64,000 nucleotides of DNA from NCBI GenBank assembly GCA_026410415.1, contig JAPMLR010000007.1, positions 1 to 64,000 on the forward strand, written 5' to 3'. The stretch is from Denitratimonas yunnanensis (SeqCode) (GTDB taxonomy: Bacteria; Pseudomonadota; Gammaproteobacteria; Xanthomonadales; Xanthomonadaceae). Both the position numbers and the translations under genes were made by a program. A model generated the notes under the pieces. The model did no database searches. It was not told the origin of the DNA and was given only the letters and a program-made list of their open reading frames with translations. This document shows positions 15,979 to 24,608 of this stretch, in pieces; within the stretch, counting starts at the first letter, position 1; every line of letters begins with the position of its first letter.

Positions 15979-15992
15979 CTGATCCATGTCAT
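15979..15992. promoter_or_regulatory. weak FNR/DNR-like box upstream of nnrS
   Basis: CTGATccatGTCAT matches the FNR-family pattern TTGAT-N4-(A/G)TCAA at eight of ten positions, 35 bp upstream of the chosen nnrS start. It is plausible because NnrS genes are commonly under Fnr/Dnr/NnrR control and an Fnr-type regulator is encoded 1.4 kb away. On sequence alone it is weak. Confidence 0.35.
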
Positions 15993-16026
15993 GGTGCCTC
16001 TGATCCGTGCGCGGCACAGTGGCACC

Positions 16027-17247
16027 ATGTCCAGCGCATCCCCTCCCGTCTTTCCATTTTCCCCGGCCGTGCTGGCCGCCGCGCCGCATCGGCTGCTGTT
16101 TTTTGTCGGCGCACTCAACGTGCTGGCGGCAATGTTCTGGTGGACGCTGTGGCTGTTTGACCCGGTACCGATGCCGGTGAACTGGGTGATGGGGGGATGG
16201 CTGCACGGGTTCATGCTCCAGTACCAGATGTTGCCGAGCTTCATGTTCGGATTTCTCATCACGGTGTTTCCGCGCTGGATGGGGCAGCCCGAGGCGACTC
16301 GATGGCACTACGTCCCTGTCGGAGTGGGGCTGTTGATGGGACAGGTGTCGTGTCTGGTCGCCGCCTTTTCCGGCAGTGCGGTGGCGTTGCGTCTGGGCGT
16401 GGGCCTGACGTTGCTGGGCTGGGGCTGGGGATTGGCAGTGCTCGGGCACGGCCTGCTTCGTGATCGCTTCCGGACGTGGCATGCCGTCAGTTGCTGTGTC
16501 GCGTTGGCGATCGGCTTTGCCGCCGTGGGCGGGTTCGCCTGGTACCTGCACGGATTCGACCTTCGCGTGGGGCAGGCGGCGATGCGGCTCGGTGCGTTCG
16601 GAGTATTGCTGCCGGTCTACGCCACGGTGGCACACCGCATGTTTCCGTTTTTCGCGGCCAACGTGGTGGCGGGCTATCGCGCCTGGCGTCCGCTGTGGCT
16701 GCTGGCGGCGCAATGGCCGTTGTGGCTGGCGCATGTGGGACTGGAGCTGGCACAGGCCACGGCATGGATGTGGCTGTCGGATCTTCCGCTTCTGGCTTTG
16801 TCGTTGGTCTGCCTGTGGCACTGGTGGCCACGTGGACCGATGCCGGCGCTGCTGCGGGTGCTGTTCCTGGGATATGCGTGGTTGCCGGTCGCGTTGGCGC
16901 TTTATGCGTTCCAGAGCCTGTGGCTGCTGCTCGCCGGGGAATGGGTCATGGGACGCGCGCCGCTGCATGCACTGGCGGTGGGGATGTTCGGCAGTCTGCT
17001 GGTGGCGATGGTGACGCGCGTGACACAGGGACATTCGGGCAGGCCACTGGTATTGGGCAGGGTGGCATTGATCGCATTTGTCGGCATCCAGATTGCGGCG
17101 GTGACACGGGTGGCAGCGGAGCTGATGGCGTCGCCTTACACGGGCTTCCGCATGGCGGCCGCAGGCTGGATTCTGGCGTTCCTGCCGTGGGTGATTCGAT
17201 CGGCATGGATCTATCTGCGACCACGCGCTGATGGAAAACCGGGGTAA
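16027..17247 (+). CDS. nnrS: NnrS-family membrane protein
   Basis: A 406-residue integral membrane protein with about twelve hydrophobic helices. Typical NnrS sections are seen: HGFMLQYQMLPSFMFGFLIT, then FPRWMGQP, VYATVAHRMFPFFAANVVAG and MVTRVTQGHSGRPL. NnrS proteins are haem- and copper-containing membrane proteins linked to denitrification that relieve damage from nitric oxide. The start at 16027 follows the longer open frame's poorly conserved first 38 codons; an ATG at 15991 is an alternative but would overlap the candidate FNR box. It lies 11 bp before sirB2, and nirS is in the same window. Confidence 0.92.
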   Translation: MSSASPPVFPFSPAVLAAAPHRLLFFVGALNVLAAMFWWTLWLFDPVPMPVNWVMGGWLHGFMLQYQMLPSFMFGFLITVFPRWMGQPEATRWHYVPVGVGLLMGQVSCLVAAFSGSAVALRLGVGLTLLGWGWGLAVLGHGLLRDRFRTWHAVSCCVALAIGFAAVGGFAWYLHGFDLRVGQAAMRLGAFGVLLPVYATVAHRMFPFFAANVVAGYRAWRPLWLLAAQWPLWLAHVGLELAQATAWMWLSDLPLLALSLVCLWHWWPRGPMPALLRVLFLGYAWLPVALALYAFQSLWLLLAGEWVMGRAPLHALAVGMFGSLLVAMVTRVTQGHSGRPLVLGRVALIAFVGIQIAAVTRVAAELMASPYTGFRMAAAGWILAFLPWVIRSAWIYLRPRADGKPG

Positions 17248-17258
17248 GGGCACACGGG

Positions 17259-17654
17259 ATGATCGAGTTTTATCTGCAGATCAAGCTGGCCCACATCGGG
17301 TTGGTGCTGGCCAGTGGTCTTCTGTTCGCTGCGCGCGGGCTGCTGGTGTTGCTGGGGCAAGGCTGGGCGATGGCCGCGCCGTTGCGCTGGCTGAGTTACG
17401 CCATCGACACCTCGCTGCTGACCGCTGCATTGATGTTGTTGGTGGCGCTGCAGCTCAATCCGTTCACCACGGCGTGGTTGGCCACCAAGCTGGTGCTGTT
17501 GGTGATCTACGTGGTGTTGGGCAGTCTCGCGCTCAAACGCGCGCGGGGACGCGGTGTGCGGCTGTCGTTCTATCTCGCGGCGCTGATGGTGTTCGGCTTC
17601 ATGTACAGCGTGGCGCGTGCGCATCATCCGCTCGGCGCGTTCCTGTACATCTAG
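17259..17654 (+). CDS. SirB2-family membrane protein
   Basis: A 131-residue membrane protein with four predicted helices, opening MIEFYLQIKLAHIGLVLASG with the conserved KxxH of the SirB family and closing with YSVARAHHPLGAF. SirB proteins were named from a Salmonella locus affecting invasion-gene expression, but the molecular role is unknown; conserved histidines suggest haem or metal binding. It follows nnrS by 11 bp and its stop overlaps by 4 bp the end of the convergent Fnr-type gene. Association with nnrS points to respiration under oxygen limitation. Confidence 0.85.
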   Translation: MIEFYLQIKLAHIGLVLASGLLFAARGLLVLLGQGWAMAAPLRWLSYAIDTSLLTAALMLLVALQLNPFTTAWLATKLVLLVIYVVLGSLALKRARGRGVRLSFYLAALMVFGFMYSVARAHHPLGAFLYI

Positions 17655-18394
17655 CGCAACACCGGTTGTGCCAGATATTCCAGGCGTTCGATGTCGAGCA
17701 ATTCAACCTCGCGGCGGTTGACTGCGATCAGTCCCTCGTCCTGGAAGCGCCGCATCACGCGCGAGACGGTTTCCGCGGCAAGGCGCAGATAGTTGGCGAT
17801 GTCGGCGCGTGGCATGGCGAGGGTAAAGCGGTGTGCCGAGTAGCCGCGCGAAGCGTAGTGACGAGAAAATCCGAGCAGGAAGGCGGCCACGCGCTCATCG
17901 GCGGTGAAGTCGCCCGCCAGCAGCGCGGCCTTCTTGATCTCCTGGCTCAGCAGGCGGAACAGCAGGCTCTGCAGGCTGCTGATCCGAGTGGCGAGTGCGG
18001 CCATCGAGGGGAAGGAGAAGCGGCACAGCATCACCGTATCCAGCGCCATCACGCTGCAGGGGAATCGGGCGCCGTGGATGGCGTTGAATCCGATGACTTC
18101 GCCAGGCAGGAAGAAGCCGAGCACCTGCTCGCGACCGACGCTGTCCACGCTGAAGGTCTTGACGGTACCGGTGCGCACTGCTGCGATGGCAGTGAATGGA
18201 TCGCCTTCACGGAACAGGTATTCGCCTGGCTGGAAAGGACCGATGTGTTCGACCAGGCACTGCAGTTCGCGCAATGCGGCTTTGTCCAAGCCCTCGCCCA
18301 GGCAGGCGCGGGAAAAGGCACAAGTGCCGCAGAAGCGAAGTTCGTTGCCCTCACTCGGGGAAGGAGTGGAGCGTAGCGCAGTACGGTGAGGCAT
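17651..18394 (-). CDS. Fnr/Anr-type oxygen-sensing transcriptional regulator
   Basis: A 247-residue Crp/Fnr-family protein. The N-terminus has the Fnr iron-sulfur ligand pattern FCGTCAFSRAC (Cys22, Cys25, Cys31), with a fourth Cys available in FPCSVM after the cyclic-nucleotide-like domain. The recognition helix AAETVSRVMRRF has the E-x2-SR of Fnr, which reads TTGAT half-sites. This is the anaerobic activator pattern: the 4Fe-4S cluster allows dimerisation without oxygen. Candidate FNR boxes lie upstream of nirS (31379), nnrS (15979) and nrdD (46583). The gene is monocistronic and convergent with sirB2. Confidence 0.93.
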   Translation of the reverse strand: MPHRTALRSTPSPSEGNELRFCGTCAFSRACLGEGLDKAALRELQCLVEHIGPFQPGEYLFREGDPFTAIAAVRTGTVKTFSVDSVGREQVLGFFLPGEVIGFNAIHGARFPCSVMALDTVMLCRFSFPSMAALATRISSLQSLLFRLLSQEIKKAALLAGDFTADERVAAFLLGFSRHYASRGYSAHRFTLAMPRADIANYLRLAAETVSRVMRRFQDEGLIAVNRREVELLDIERLEYLAQPVLR

Positions 18395-18489
18395 GTTTGG
18401 TCCTGCGTGGCTGTCCCGCCAGCTTTTTTAACACATCAGCTCGCGTTGGCGTGACCTGGTCGGGCGGCACCGCTGCCGCGGCATGTCGG

Positions 18490-18495
18490 TACAAT
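18490..18495 (+). promoter_or_regulatory. probable -10 element of the Ser/Thr kinase gene
   Basis: TACAAT lies 58 bp upstream of the GTG start, with no clear -35 hexamer. The same hexamer occurs before pyrH (42029-42034). Confidence 0.4.
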
Positions 18496-18553
18496 CGCTC
18501 CTTTCCGCAGTTCCGGATACTGACCGGCGGGCGGCAACGGGGACGGGTGGGCA

Positions 18554-20905
18554 GTGGATTTTCCGGGCTACAGCGTCATCTGCGAGATCGGCCGTGGCGG
18601 CATGGCGACGGTTTACCGTGCGCGTCAGGTCATGCTGGATCGCGAGGTCGCGCTGAAGGTGCTGATTCCGGCACTCGCTGCTGATCCGGCCAACGCGCAG
18701 CGTTTCCTCCAGGAAGCCCGGATGCTGGCCTCGCTCGAACACCCGCATGTGGTGCCGGTGTACGACGTGGGCGTGACGCCCGACGGCTCGCACTACTTCT
18801 CCATGCAACTGCTGGAAAACGGTGATTTCACGGCACGTCTGCAGCGTGGCGTGAGCGAATCCGAAGTGGTGCGAGTGCTCGCGGCGGTGGCCGATGCGCT
18901 GGCCTATGCCCATGCCCGGGGCTATGTGCACCGCGACGTGACGCCGGCCAATGTCCTGTTCGATGCCGAAGACGAGCCACGCCTCACCGATTTCGGCATT
19001 GCGCGTGCGATGGCCGCGACCTCGCGCATCACCGCGTCGGGGCTGTCGGTGGGTACAAGCCACTACATGAGCCCGGAGCAGGCGCGCGGTGCGGAGGTGG
19101 ACCCGCGTTCGGACATCTACAGCCTCGGCGTGCTGTGCTACGAAGCGTTGACCGGCAAGCCGCCGTTCGATGGCGAGGACGGTTTCGCGGTGGCTTACTC
19201 GCATGTGCACGAACCGGTACCGCCGTTGCCGCCGGAACTGGCCAGATGGCAGCCGTTGATCGATCGATGCCTGGCCAAGATGCCGGACGGACGATTCCAG
19301 GATTGCGGCCAATTCATCGACATGCTGCACCGTATCGCGCCTGCCGCGCTTGTGACGGAGCCACAGTCGTTCTCGCTTCGCCGGCGCGGCACGTCCCAGC
19401 CGCGACCGATGACGGAGATATCCGCCGAGCATCCGGTGGCGGCAGCCGCTGCCATTCCGGATTCGGGGGCGATGGGCGCCTCGTCGCACGATCTGGTTCC
19501 GGCACCACCCGATATCGAGGATGACGCCACTCCCGCTTCGCGTTGGTTTGGGCCGCTGGCCGGTCTGGCAGGTCTTGTCGCGGTGCTGGTGGTGTTCCTC
19601 TGGCGCCCGTGGGAACACGTGCCTGCCACGCTTGGAGACGCGATGCTTCCGGCTGCAACAGGCCAGAATCCCCCGTCATTGCATGAATCTGATGTCGGGA
19701 CGCTCGGTACCGTCGTCGCCCTGGAGTCCGCTGCGGTCGACGCTTCCGGTGGCGAGGATGCATGGAATCACACGGTATTCGATCCGGTATCCGTGCTGCT
19801 GGCACAGGCCGATGAGGACATCGCGGCCCGTCGTTACACCACGCCGCCGGGGCGCAATGCGCTGGAGCGCTATCGCCTGGTGCAACGCTTCGAGCCGGCC
19901 AATGTGCAGGCCCGCGTCGGCATCGAGCGCATCGCGGCCACCTATCTGCGCCTGGCCGACGAACATGCCGGCGATGAGGATGTGTCGCTCTGGCTTGGCC
20001 ATGTCCAGCGTGCCGGCGATCTGGCGAGGCAATTCAATGTGGAAGCGGTTGCGGCAGGCGTCATCGAGCGGCGCGACGCGCGTTTCGCGCAGATCATGCA
20101 GGAGGCCGATGCGGCGGTGGCGGCATGGGACCGGGAGCGTGCGGTATTGCTGTACGAACGTGCCCTGACACTCGTTCCGGATGCCGTCAGGGCGCAGGAC
20201 GGGTTGACGAAGGCGCGTCGGATCGGCCGTGCCGGTTTCGCCTTCCACGATGTCATCGATGCTCGGAACGGCCCGGAAATGGTGATTGCCAACCAGCTCG
20301 CCTTCAGTCGCTCACCAGTTACGGTCAGCCAGTTCCAGCACTATTGGCAAAGCGCCGGCGCCCTGCGTTTCGGGGACAACCTGCCGAACTGTCGGGATCG
20401 CGAGTCGGTGTTTCGCGGTTCGCGCCGCCGGACCTTCCTCGAGCCCGGGTTTGCCCAGAACGACCCCCATCCGGTGGTGTGCATAACTCCTGCCATGGCT
20501 GACGACTATGCGCGCTGGCTCTCGCAGCGCAGCGGCAAGGCCTATCGCCTCCCCCTTGCAGCCGAGCTGGTCGCCGTTGGCGTGGGCATGGCGCAGGACT
20601 GCGGGGGCAATGTGCGCGATACTGCCTATCGCGCCGCATACGGAGGCCGTGAGGGTGCCGCCTGCGATGACGGTCATGCCGCCACCTCGCCGGTTTCCGC
20701 ATTCCGGCCGGCACGCAATGGCCTGCGCGATACGGGTGGCAACGTGCGTGAATGGAGTGCCGATTGCGTCGACAGCGCCTGCCGCGAACGCATCGCGGTC
20801 GGGGCGAGCTGGGCCTCGCCCGTGGGTGATGGCGGCACGCGCGCCTTTCCGGCAGACATCGGATTCAATACCATCGGCTTTCGCGTTGTCCGTGAAATCC
20901 AGTGA
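18554..20905 (+). CDS. Ser/Thr protein kinase with C-terminal formylglycine-enzyme-like domain
   Basis: A 783-residue membrane protein. Residues 1-270 are an STPK: GRGGMATVY (13-21), catalytic Lys35, HRDVTPAN (Asp128), DFG (146-148), then MSPEQARG and the DIYSLGVL helix. The usual lysine of HRDxKPxN is Thr130, a variant also known in other bacterial kinases as HRDVSPxN, so activity is still likely. A single membrane helix (about 330-350) follows, then a helical region, and from about 570 a SUMF1/FGE-sulfatase-like domain (VSQFQHYWQSAG, YARWLSQRSGKAYRLPLAAE, RDTGGNVREW, FRVV at the end). In other kinases this outer domain is thought to bind ligands rather than oxidise cysteines. The start is GTG at 18554. 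The FHA gene 18 bp downstream is a likely phosphothreonine-reading partner. Confidence 0.88.
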   Translation: MDFPGYSVICEIGRGGMATVYRARQVMLDREVALKVLIPALAADPANAQRFLQEARMLASLEHPHVVPVYDVGVTPDGSHYFSMQLLENGDFTARLQRGVSESEVVRVLAAVADALAYAHARGYVHRDVTPANVLFDAEDEPRLTDFGIARAMAATSRITASGLSVGTSHYMSPEQARGAEVDPRSDIYSLGVLCYEALTGKPPFDGEDGFAVAYSHVHEPVPPLPPELARWQPLIDRCLAKMPDGRFQDCGQFIDMLHRIAPAALVTEPQSFSLRRRGTSQPRPMTEISAEHPVAAAAAIPDSGAMGASSHDLVPAPPDIEDDATPASRWFGPLAGLAGLVAVLVVFLWRPWEHVPATLGDAMLPAATGQNPPSLHESDVGTLGTVVALESAAVDASGGEDAWNHTVFDPVSVLLAQADEDIAARRYTTPPGRNALERYRLVQRFEPANVQARVGIERIAATYLRLADEHAGDEDVSLWLGHVQRAGDLARQFNVEAVAAGVIERRDARFAQIMQEADAAVAAWDRERAVLLYERALTLVPDAVRAQDGLTKARRIGRAGFAFHDVIDARNGPEMVIANQLAFSRSPVTVSQFQHYWQSAGALRFGDNLPNCRDRESVFRGSRRRTFLEPGFAQNDPHPVVCITPAMADDYARWLSQRSGKAYRLPLAAELVAVGVGMAQDCGGNVRDTAYRAAYGGREGAACDDGHAATSPVSAFRPARNGLRDTGGNVREWSADCVDSACRERIAVGASWASPVGDGGTRAFPADIGFNTIGFRVVREIQ

Positions 20906-20923
20906 ACCCATGATGAGGCACCG

Positions 20924-21706
20924 ATGAAACTCTTCTTCCCCGATGGCGAACATCCGCAGGTACTGATCGGTCAGGGTGTGCTGCAGGTAGGCAATGGCGC
21001 GGACGTGACTATTGCGTTGGTGTCTCCGGGTATCGCGGAACGGCATGCCGAACTGATCCGGGCAGGCGACGTGCTGACCCTGCGGGCGCTGGAAGGCGCG
21101 GTTAGCGTCAATGGCGAGGCGCTGGTGGCCGGCGGCGAAAAGCTCATCAAACCCGGCGATCTGATCGGGTTTTCCGCGATCCAGGTGCGCGTGGTGGAGG
21201 TCGAGAAAGCGGGTATCGCACCAGCCGCGCGCCCTGCGCCGGTGGACGACAACGGCGCCACCCGCGTGCGCATGGCGGTGCCGCGGTTCGTCCTGCGAGG
21301 TGTGTCGGGTGCGGCGTTCGGCAAGACCTATCCGGTATCGACCACGCAAGTGATCGGTCGCCAGGCAGATTGCGACATCGCCATTCCCAGCGAGGAAATC
21401 TCGCGCCGCCACGCCCAGGTGCGCCCGACACCGGCAGGGTTGCAGGTGGAGGATCTCGGGTCTTCCAACGGCACCTTCATCAATGGGAAGCGCGTACAGG
21501 AAGGCCTGCTCGCTCCCGGCGAGGAGCTGCGGCTGGACAACATCCGTTTCCTGCTGGTGGCACCGGGCGTGGAAATCCCCTCGGTATCGCGTCTGGCCAA
21601 GGGCAACGAACCTGCGCCGCAGAAAAGCGGTTCGGCTGTGGGCTGGATCGTGGCCACGATCGCCGCGCTGGCGGCAGCAGGCGCGGCGGCATACTTCCTG
21701 TTCTGA
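20924..21706 (+). CDS. FHA-domain membrane-tail protein
   Basis: A 260-residue protein with two FHA-like modules. The first (about 10-95) is degenerate (QVGNGADVTIALVSPGIAERH), while the second (about 120-215) is canonical: VIGRQADCDIAIPSEEISRRH, read as GRxxxCDI and SRRHA, then GSSNGTFING. FHA domains bind phosphothreonine. The C-terminus is one membrane helix (VGWIVATIAALAAAGAAAYF), so the protein is tail-anchored with the FHA domains in the cytosol. It follows the STPK gene by 18 bp and is probably its substrate or reader. It ends three bases before a perfect 17-bp hairpin. Confidence 0.88.
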   Translation: MKLFFPDGEHPQVLIGQGVLQVGNGADVTIALVSPGIAERHAELIRAGDVLTLRALEGAVSVNGEALVAGGEKLIKPGDLIGFSAIQVRVVEVEKAGIAPAARPAPVDDNGATRVRMAVPRFVLRGVSGAAFGKTYPVSTTQVIGRQADCDIAIPSEEISRRHAQVRPTPAGLQVEDLGSSNGTFINGKRVQEGLLAPGEELRLDNIRFLLVAPGVEIPSVSRLAKGNEPAPQKSGSAVGWIVATIAALAAAGAAAYFLF

Positions 21707-21708
21707 CC

Positions 21709-21748
21709 CATTGCAGTGACTGCGGCGTGCTCCGCAGTCACTGCAATG
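21709..21748. terminator. perfect 17-bp hairpin between convergent genes
   Basis: CATTGCAGTGACTGCGG is followed by a six-base loop and its exact reverse complement, between the convergent FHA and M28 genes. It has no T-run in either direction but its size and place suit a shared transcription end. Confidence 0.6.
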
Positions 21749-21785
21749 AGGATGCCGGCCCGCTTCCGACGGCAGGCGCGGTTGC

Positions 21786-23189
21786 CTATTGCTTCACCGC
21801 GCTGCCGAAATCCACATCGGATTCGGCCACCATCCATGCAAACACCGCATAGGCAGCCACGTTCTGGTCCAGTGCTGCCGGTTCGATCTTGTCCAGCGTG
21901 TCGTTGTGGGTGTGGTGGTAGTCGAAATAATCGGTGCCATCCTGTGCCAGCCAGGCCCAGGCCATGCCGCGTTGTGCCATCGGGATCAGATCCGGGCCCG
22001 CGCCGCCTTTGCCGGGTGTGTATTCGATGCCGAGCGGTGCCAGCGCCTGCGCGATTTGTTCGATGACGGGGCGGGCCGCATCCGGCGGTTCGCTCGTGGC
22101 AAAGGCGTAGATGCGTCCTGCGCCGAAATCGCTCTCGGCTGCGAGGATGTGCTGTGTCACGCTGTCACCATGAGCGGCAGCGTAGGCCCGGCCGCCGATC
22201 AGGCCTTGTTCTTCGTTCGCGAACGCCACCACGCGGATGGTGCGTCTGGGGCGCAGCGGAAGTGCTGCGATCAACGCGGCAGCGCGCATCGTGATCGCCA
22301 CACCAGCAGCGTCGTCGATGGCGCCGGTACCCAAATCCCATGAGTCCAGGTGCGCCCCCAGCAGCACGATTTCCTCGGGTTTTTCACGGCCACGGACCTC
22401 CGCGATCACGTTGGCCGATTCGTATTCTTCGCCGATGCCGGCGTCGATGTCCAGGCGCACGGTCACCGGCTTGCCACGCCGCAGCATGTTGGAGAGGATG
22501 TCTGCATCGGGATTGGTCAGCGCTGCTGCCGGAATCTTCGGTATGTCCTCCGCATAGCTCATCATGCCGGTGTGGGCGAGGCGGTCGTTGTCGGTGCCGA
22601 TGGAGCGCAGCAGGTAGGCGACCGCCCCGTGCCGCGCCGCGCTCGATGCCCCCCGGCCACGCGCTGCCACCGCCGGTCCGTAGCCACTGCCATCGCGGAA
22701 GCGTTCCATCCGGTTGCTGACATAGGCGATCTTGCCGATCAACGTGCCTTCCGGGGCGTTTTCCAGATCCTTCAGCGTGGCGAATTCCACCACCTCGGCT
22801 TCAATGGGGGCTCCTCCGGTGCCGACGCTGCGTCCCAGTGCCACCAGGTGCAACGGCTGGGGAAACGGTGATACCACTTCTGCCCGCTCATGCCCGCGTC
22901 GCCACACGGGAAAGCGTACCGGTTCGGTACGGACCGCATCGAAGCCCATGCTGCCGAACTTCTTCACCGCCCATGCCACCGCCCGGGCATCCGCTTCGGT
23001 GCCGGCCATGCGCGGCCCCACTTCGGTCGTCAAGGATTCGACCACGTCATACGCGCCGCTGCCCGCCAGTGCGCGTTCGCGCAGCTGTGCGGCGGTGGCG
23101 AGGGTTTCCGCGGAAAGGCGTGCAGGCGCGGTATCGGCCATCGCCGGCACGGCCAGCGTCAGCAGGCTGGCGACCAACAACTTTTTCAT
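21786..23189 (-). CDS. secreted M28-family zinc aminopeptidase
   Basis: A 467-residue exported peptidase. The signal peptide covers about residues 1-19 (ending PAMA). A PA-domain insertion lies near residues 120-250. The M28 metal site is readable: GAHLDSWDLGTGAIDDAAG (His and Asp ligands, bridging Asp), NEEQGL (catalytic Glu and ligand Glu), ESDFG, and a late HTHNDTLD with the final His. Such enzymes release N-terminal residues from peptides, often as carboxypeptidase Q-like dimers. The ATG at 23189 has GGAG upstream; a TTG four codons earlier lies inside that ribosome-binding site and is rejected. It follows mscL after a hairpin. Confidence 0.92.
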   Translation of the reverse strand: MKKLLVASLLTLAVPAMADTAPARLSAETLATAAQLRERALAGSGAYDVVESLTTEVGPRMAGTEADARAVAWAVKKFGSMGFDAVRTEPVRFPVWRRGHERAEVVSPFPQPLHLVALGRSVGTGGAPIEAEVVEFATLKDLENAPEGTLIGKIAYVSNRMERFRDGSGYGPAVAARGRGASSAARHGAVAYLLRSIGTDNDRLAHTGMMSYAEDIPKIPAAALTNPDADILSNMLRRGKPVTVRLDIDAGIGEEYESANVIAEVRGREKPEEIVLLGAHLDSWDLGTGAIDDAAGVAITMRAAALIAALPLRPRRTIRVVAFANEEQGLIGGRAYAAAHGDSVTQHILAAESDFGAGRIYAFATSEPPDAARPVIEQIAQALAPLGIEYTPGKGGAGPDLIPMAQRGMAWAWLAQDGTDYFDYHHTHNDTLDKIEPAALDQNVAAYAVFAWMVAESDVDFGSAVKQ

Positions 23190-23206
23190 CAGGATCTCCA
23201 AAACGC

Positions 23207-23233
23207 GAGGCGGTGCCGCAAGAGCACCGCCTC
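23207..23233 (-). terminator. hairpin between mscL and the M28 peptidase gene
   Basis: GAGGCGGTGC and GCACCGCCTC form a perfect 10-bp stem with a seven-base loop. On the minus strand it is followed by GCGTTTTGG, directly before the peptidase ribosome-binding site, so it could end mscL transcription or limit read-through. Confidence 0.55.
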
Positions 23234-23250
23234 CAACAAAGAAAACAGGA

Positions 23251-23679
23251 TCAGCCGGGTCGGGATTGTTGCTTCAGCAGATCGCGGATCTCGGTGAGCA
23301 GCTCCTGCTCCGGCGTCGGTGCTGGCGGCGCGGCAGGCGCGTCTTCCTTCTTGCGGTGCAGGGAGTTGATTACCTTCACCACGAGGAAAATCGCGAACGC
23401 GATGATGATGAACTGGATCAGCGTGTTGATGAACTCGCCGATGCCGATCACCACTGCCGGCACCGCTGCCCCGGCCGCATCCACACCGGCTTCCTTGAGC
23501 GTTATCACCCAACTGGAGAAGTCCACGCCACCGATGAGCCAACCGATCGGCGGCATGATGACCTGATCCACCAGGGAACTGACGATCTTTCCGAACGCGC
23601 CGCCGATGACGACACCGACCGCCAGATCGATGACGTTGCCGCGCATCGCGAAATCCTTGAACTCCTGCAGCATGCCCAT
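23251..23679 (-). CDS. mscL: large-conductance mechanosensitive channel
   Basis: A 142-residue MscL, which opens a wide pore under membrane tension to release solutes during osmotic downshock and forms homopentamers. Seen: the N-terminal amphipathic helix and TM1 ([20 protein letters not shown]) with the glycine-rich pore lining, the periplasmic loop, TM2 ([16 protein letters not shown]) and the C-terminal helix ending [11 protein letters not shown]. The length matches the family. An AGGAG ten bases before the ATG at 23679 supports the start. The periplasmic loop (about residues 50-75) has an extra Ala/Val-rich stretch. Confidence 0.97.
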   Translation of the reverse strand: MGMLQEFKDFAMRGNVIDLAVGVVIGGAFGKIVSSLVDQVIMPPIGWLIGGVDFSSWVITLKEAGVDAAGAAVPAVVIGIGEFINTLIQFIIIAFAIFLVVKVINSLHRKKEDAPAAPPAPTPEQELLTEIRDLLKQQSRPG

Positions 23680-23748
23680 CGGTGCATCACTCCTTACAAG
23701 TCAGGTTACGGGTTTGTCGAACACGGCTCATGGCCGCGTCGGGACAAT

Positions 23749-24459
23749 CTACACCGGATGCGGCGTTGCGGTAATGCAGCCGGAGAGGGTGGTGAAGCCA
23801 TCGATCCCCGCTGTCCATCGATCACCCGGCAGCAGCGCCCCGACGCCGGCAGGTGTGCCCATGAAGATCAGATCGCCAGCACGCAGCTCGAAGCGCAACG
23901 AGAGTTCGTGCAGGATGTCGGCTACCGAAAAGATCATGTCCGACAGCGCGGCAGCTTGCCGCCTCGTGCCATTCACCTCCAGCCACAGGAGTGCATCGCT
24001 TGCCGGCATGCCCTGGCTTGCCGGCACGATGGCGCTGATGGGGGCCGAGCGATCGAAGCCTTTGGCGATATCCCACGGCAGCCCCTTGGCTTTCGCGGCA
24101 GACTGCAGGTCGCGTCGGGTCAGATCCAGCCCCAGGGCATGACCGAACAGGTAGTCGCCGGCCTGCTCACGTGGGATCGTGCCTCGGGCATCGCGTCCCA
24201 CGGCCACCACCAGCTCCACCTCGTGATGCAGGTCGGCGGTGGCGGAGGGGTAGGGCTGCTCGCCGCCGCCCGGCAGCACCGCATCGGCGGGCTTCATGAA
24301 AAAAACCGGCGTGCCGCGCTCCACCGGGGCGCCCATCTCACGGGCGTGCTCGGCGAAATTGCGCCCGACGCAGTAGATCCGGTGCACGGGGAAACGCGCC
24401 TCGCTGCTTTCCACCGGGACACTGGGAATCATGGGGGCGGCAAACACGTAAGCGCTCAT
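23749..24459 (-). CDS. fumarylacetoacetate hydrolase-family enzyme
   Basis: A 236-residue enzyme of the FAH superfamily (YcgM/FAHD1-like), which cleaves or decarboxylates acylpyruvates or related beta-keto acids with Mg or Ca. Seen: YCVGRNFAEHAREMG, the metal-binding HHEVELVVAVG, GHALGLDLTRRDLQ, then KGFDRSAPISAIVP and FMGTPAGVGALLPGD. It matches the short single-domain members. Close relatives act as oxaloacetate decarboxylase or acylpyruvase; the substrate cannot be fixed. It diverges from pilR across 149 bp, where no clear sigma-54 site for pilR is seen. Confidence 0.9.
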   Translation of the reverse strand: MSAYVFAAPMIPSVPVESSEARFPVHRIYCVGRNFAEHAREMGAPVERGTPVFFMKPADAVLPGGGEQPYPSATADLHHEVELVVAVGRDARGTIPREQAGDYLFGHALGLDLTRRDLQSAAKAKGLPWDIAKGFDRSAPISAIVPASQGMPASDALLWLEVNGTRRQAAALSDMIFSVADILHELSLRFELRAGDLIFMGTPAGVGALLPGDRWTAGIDGFTTLSGCITATPHPV

Positions 24460-24608
24460 CGATGCACCTTTTCAGCATGAAGAATTCGCCATGTTCGCGG
24501 AAATCCCGCATCGCCTGCCAGTAGGCGTCGGGTGGTAGTTGGCAGAAACCTTTCAACCCGTTAAGGTTTCCACCATTGCCCTTGCGATGTGGCCCATCCC
24601 GTTCTCCC

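Noticed and set aside
23161..23201. A TTG start four codons upstream for the M28 peptidase
   Set aside because: That TTG lies within the GGAG ribosome-binding site of the ATG at 23189, where the signal peptide properly begins.
24530..24608. A sigma-54 promoter upstream of pilR
   Set aside because: TTGGCAGAAACCTTTCA has the GG element but lacks the GC at the -12 position with correct spacing.
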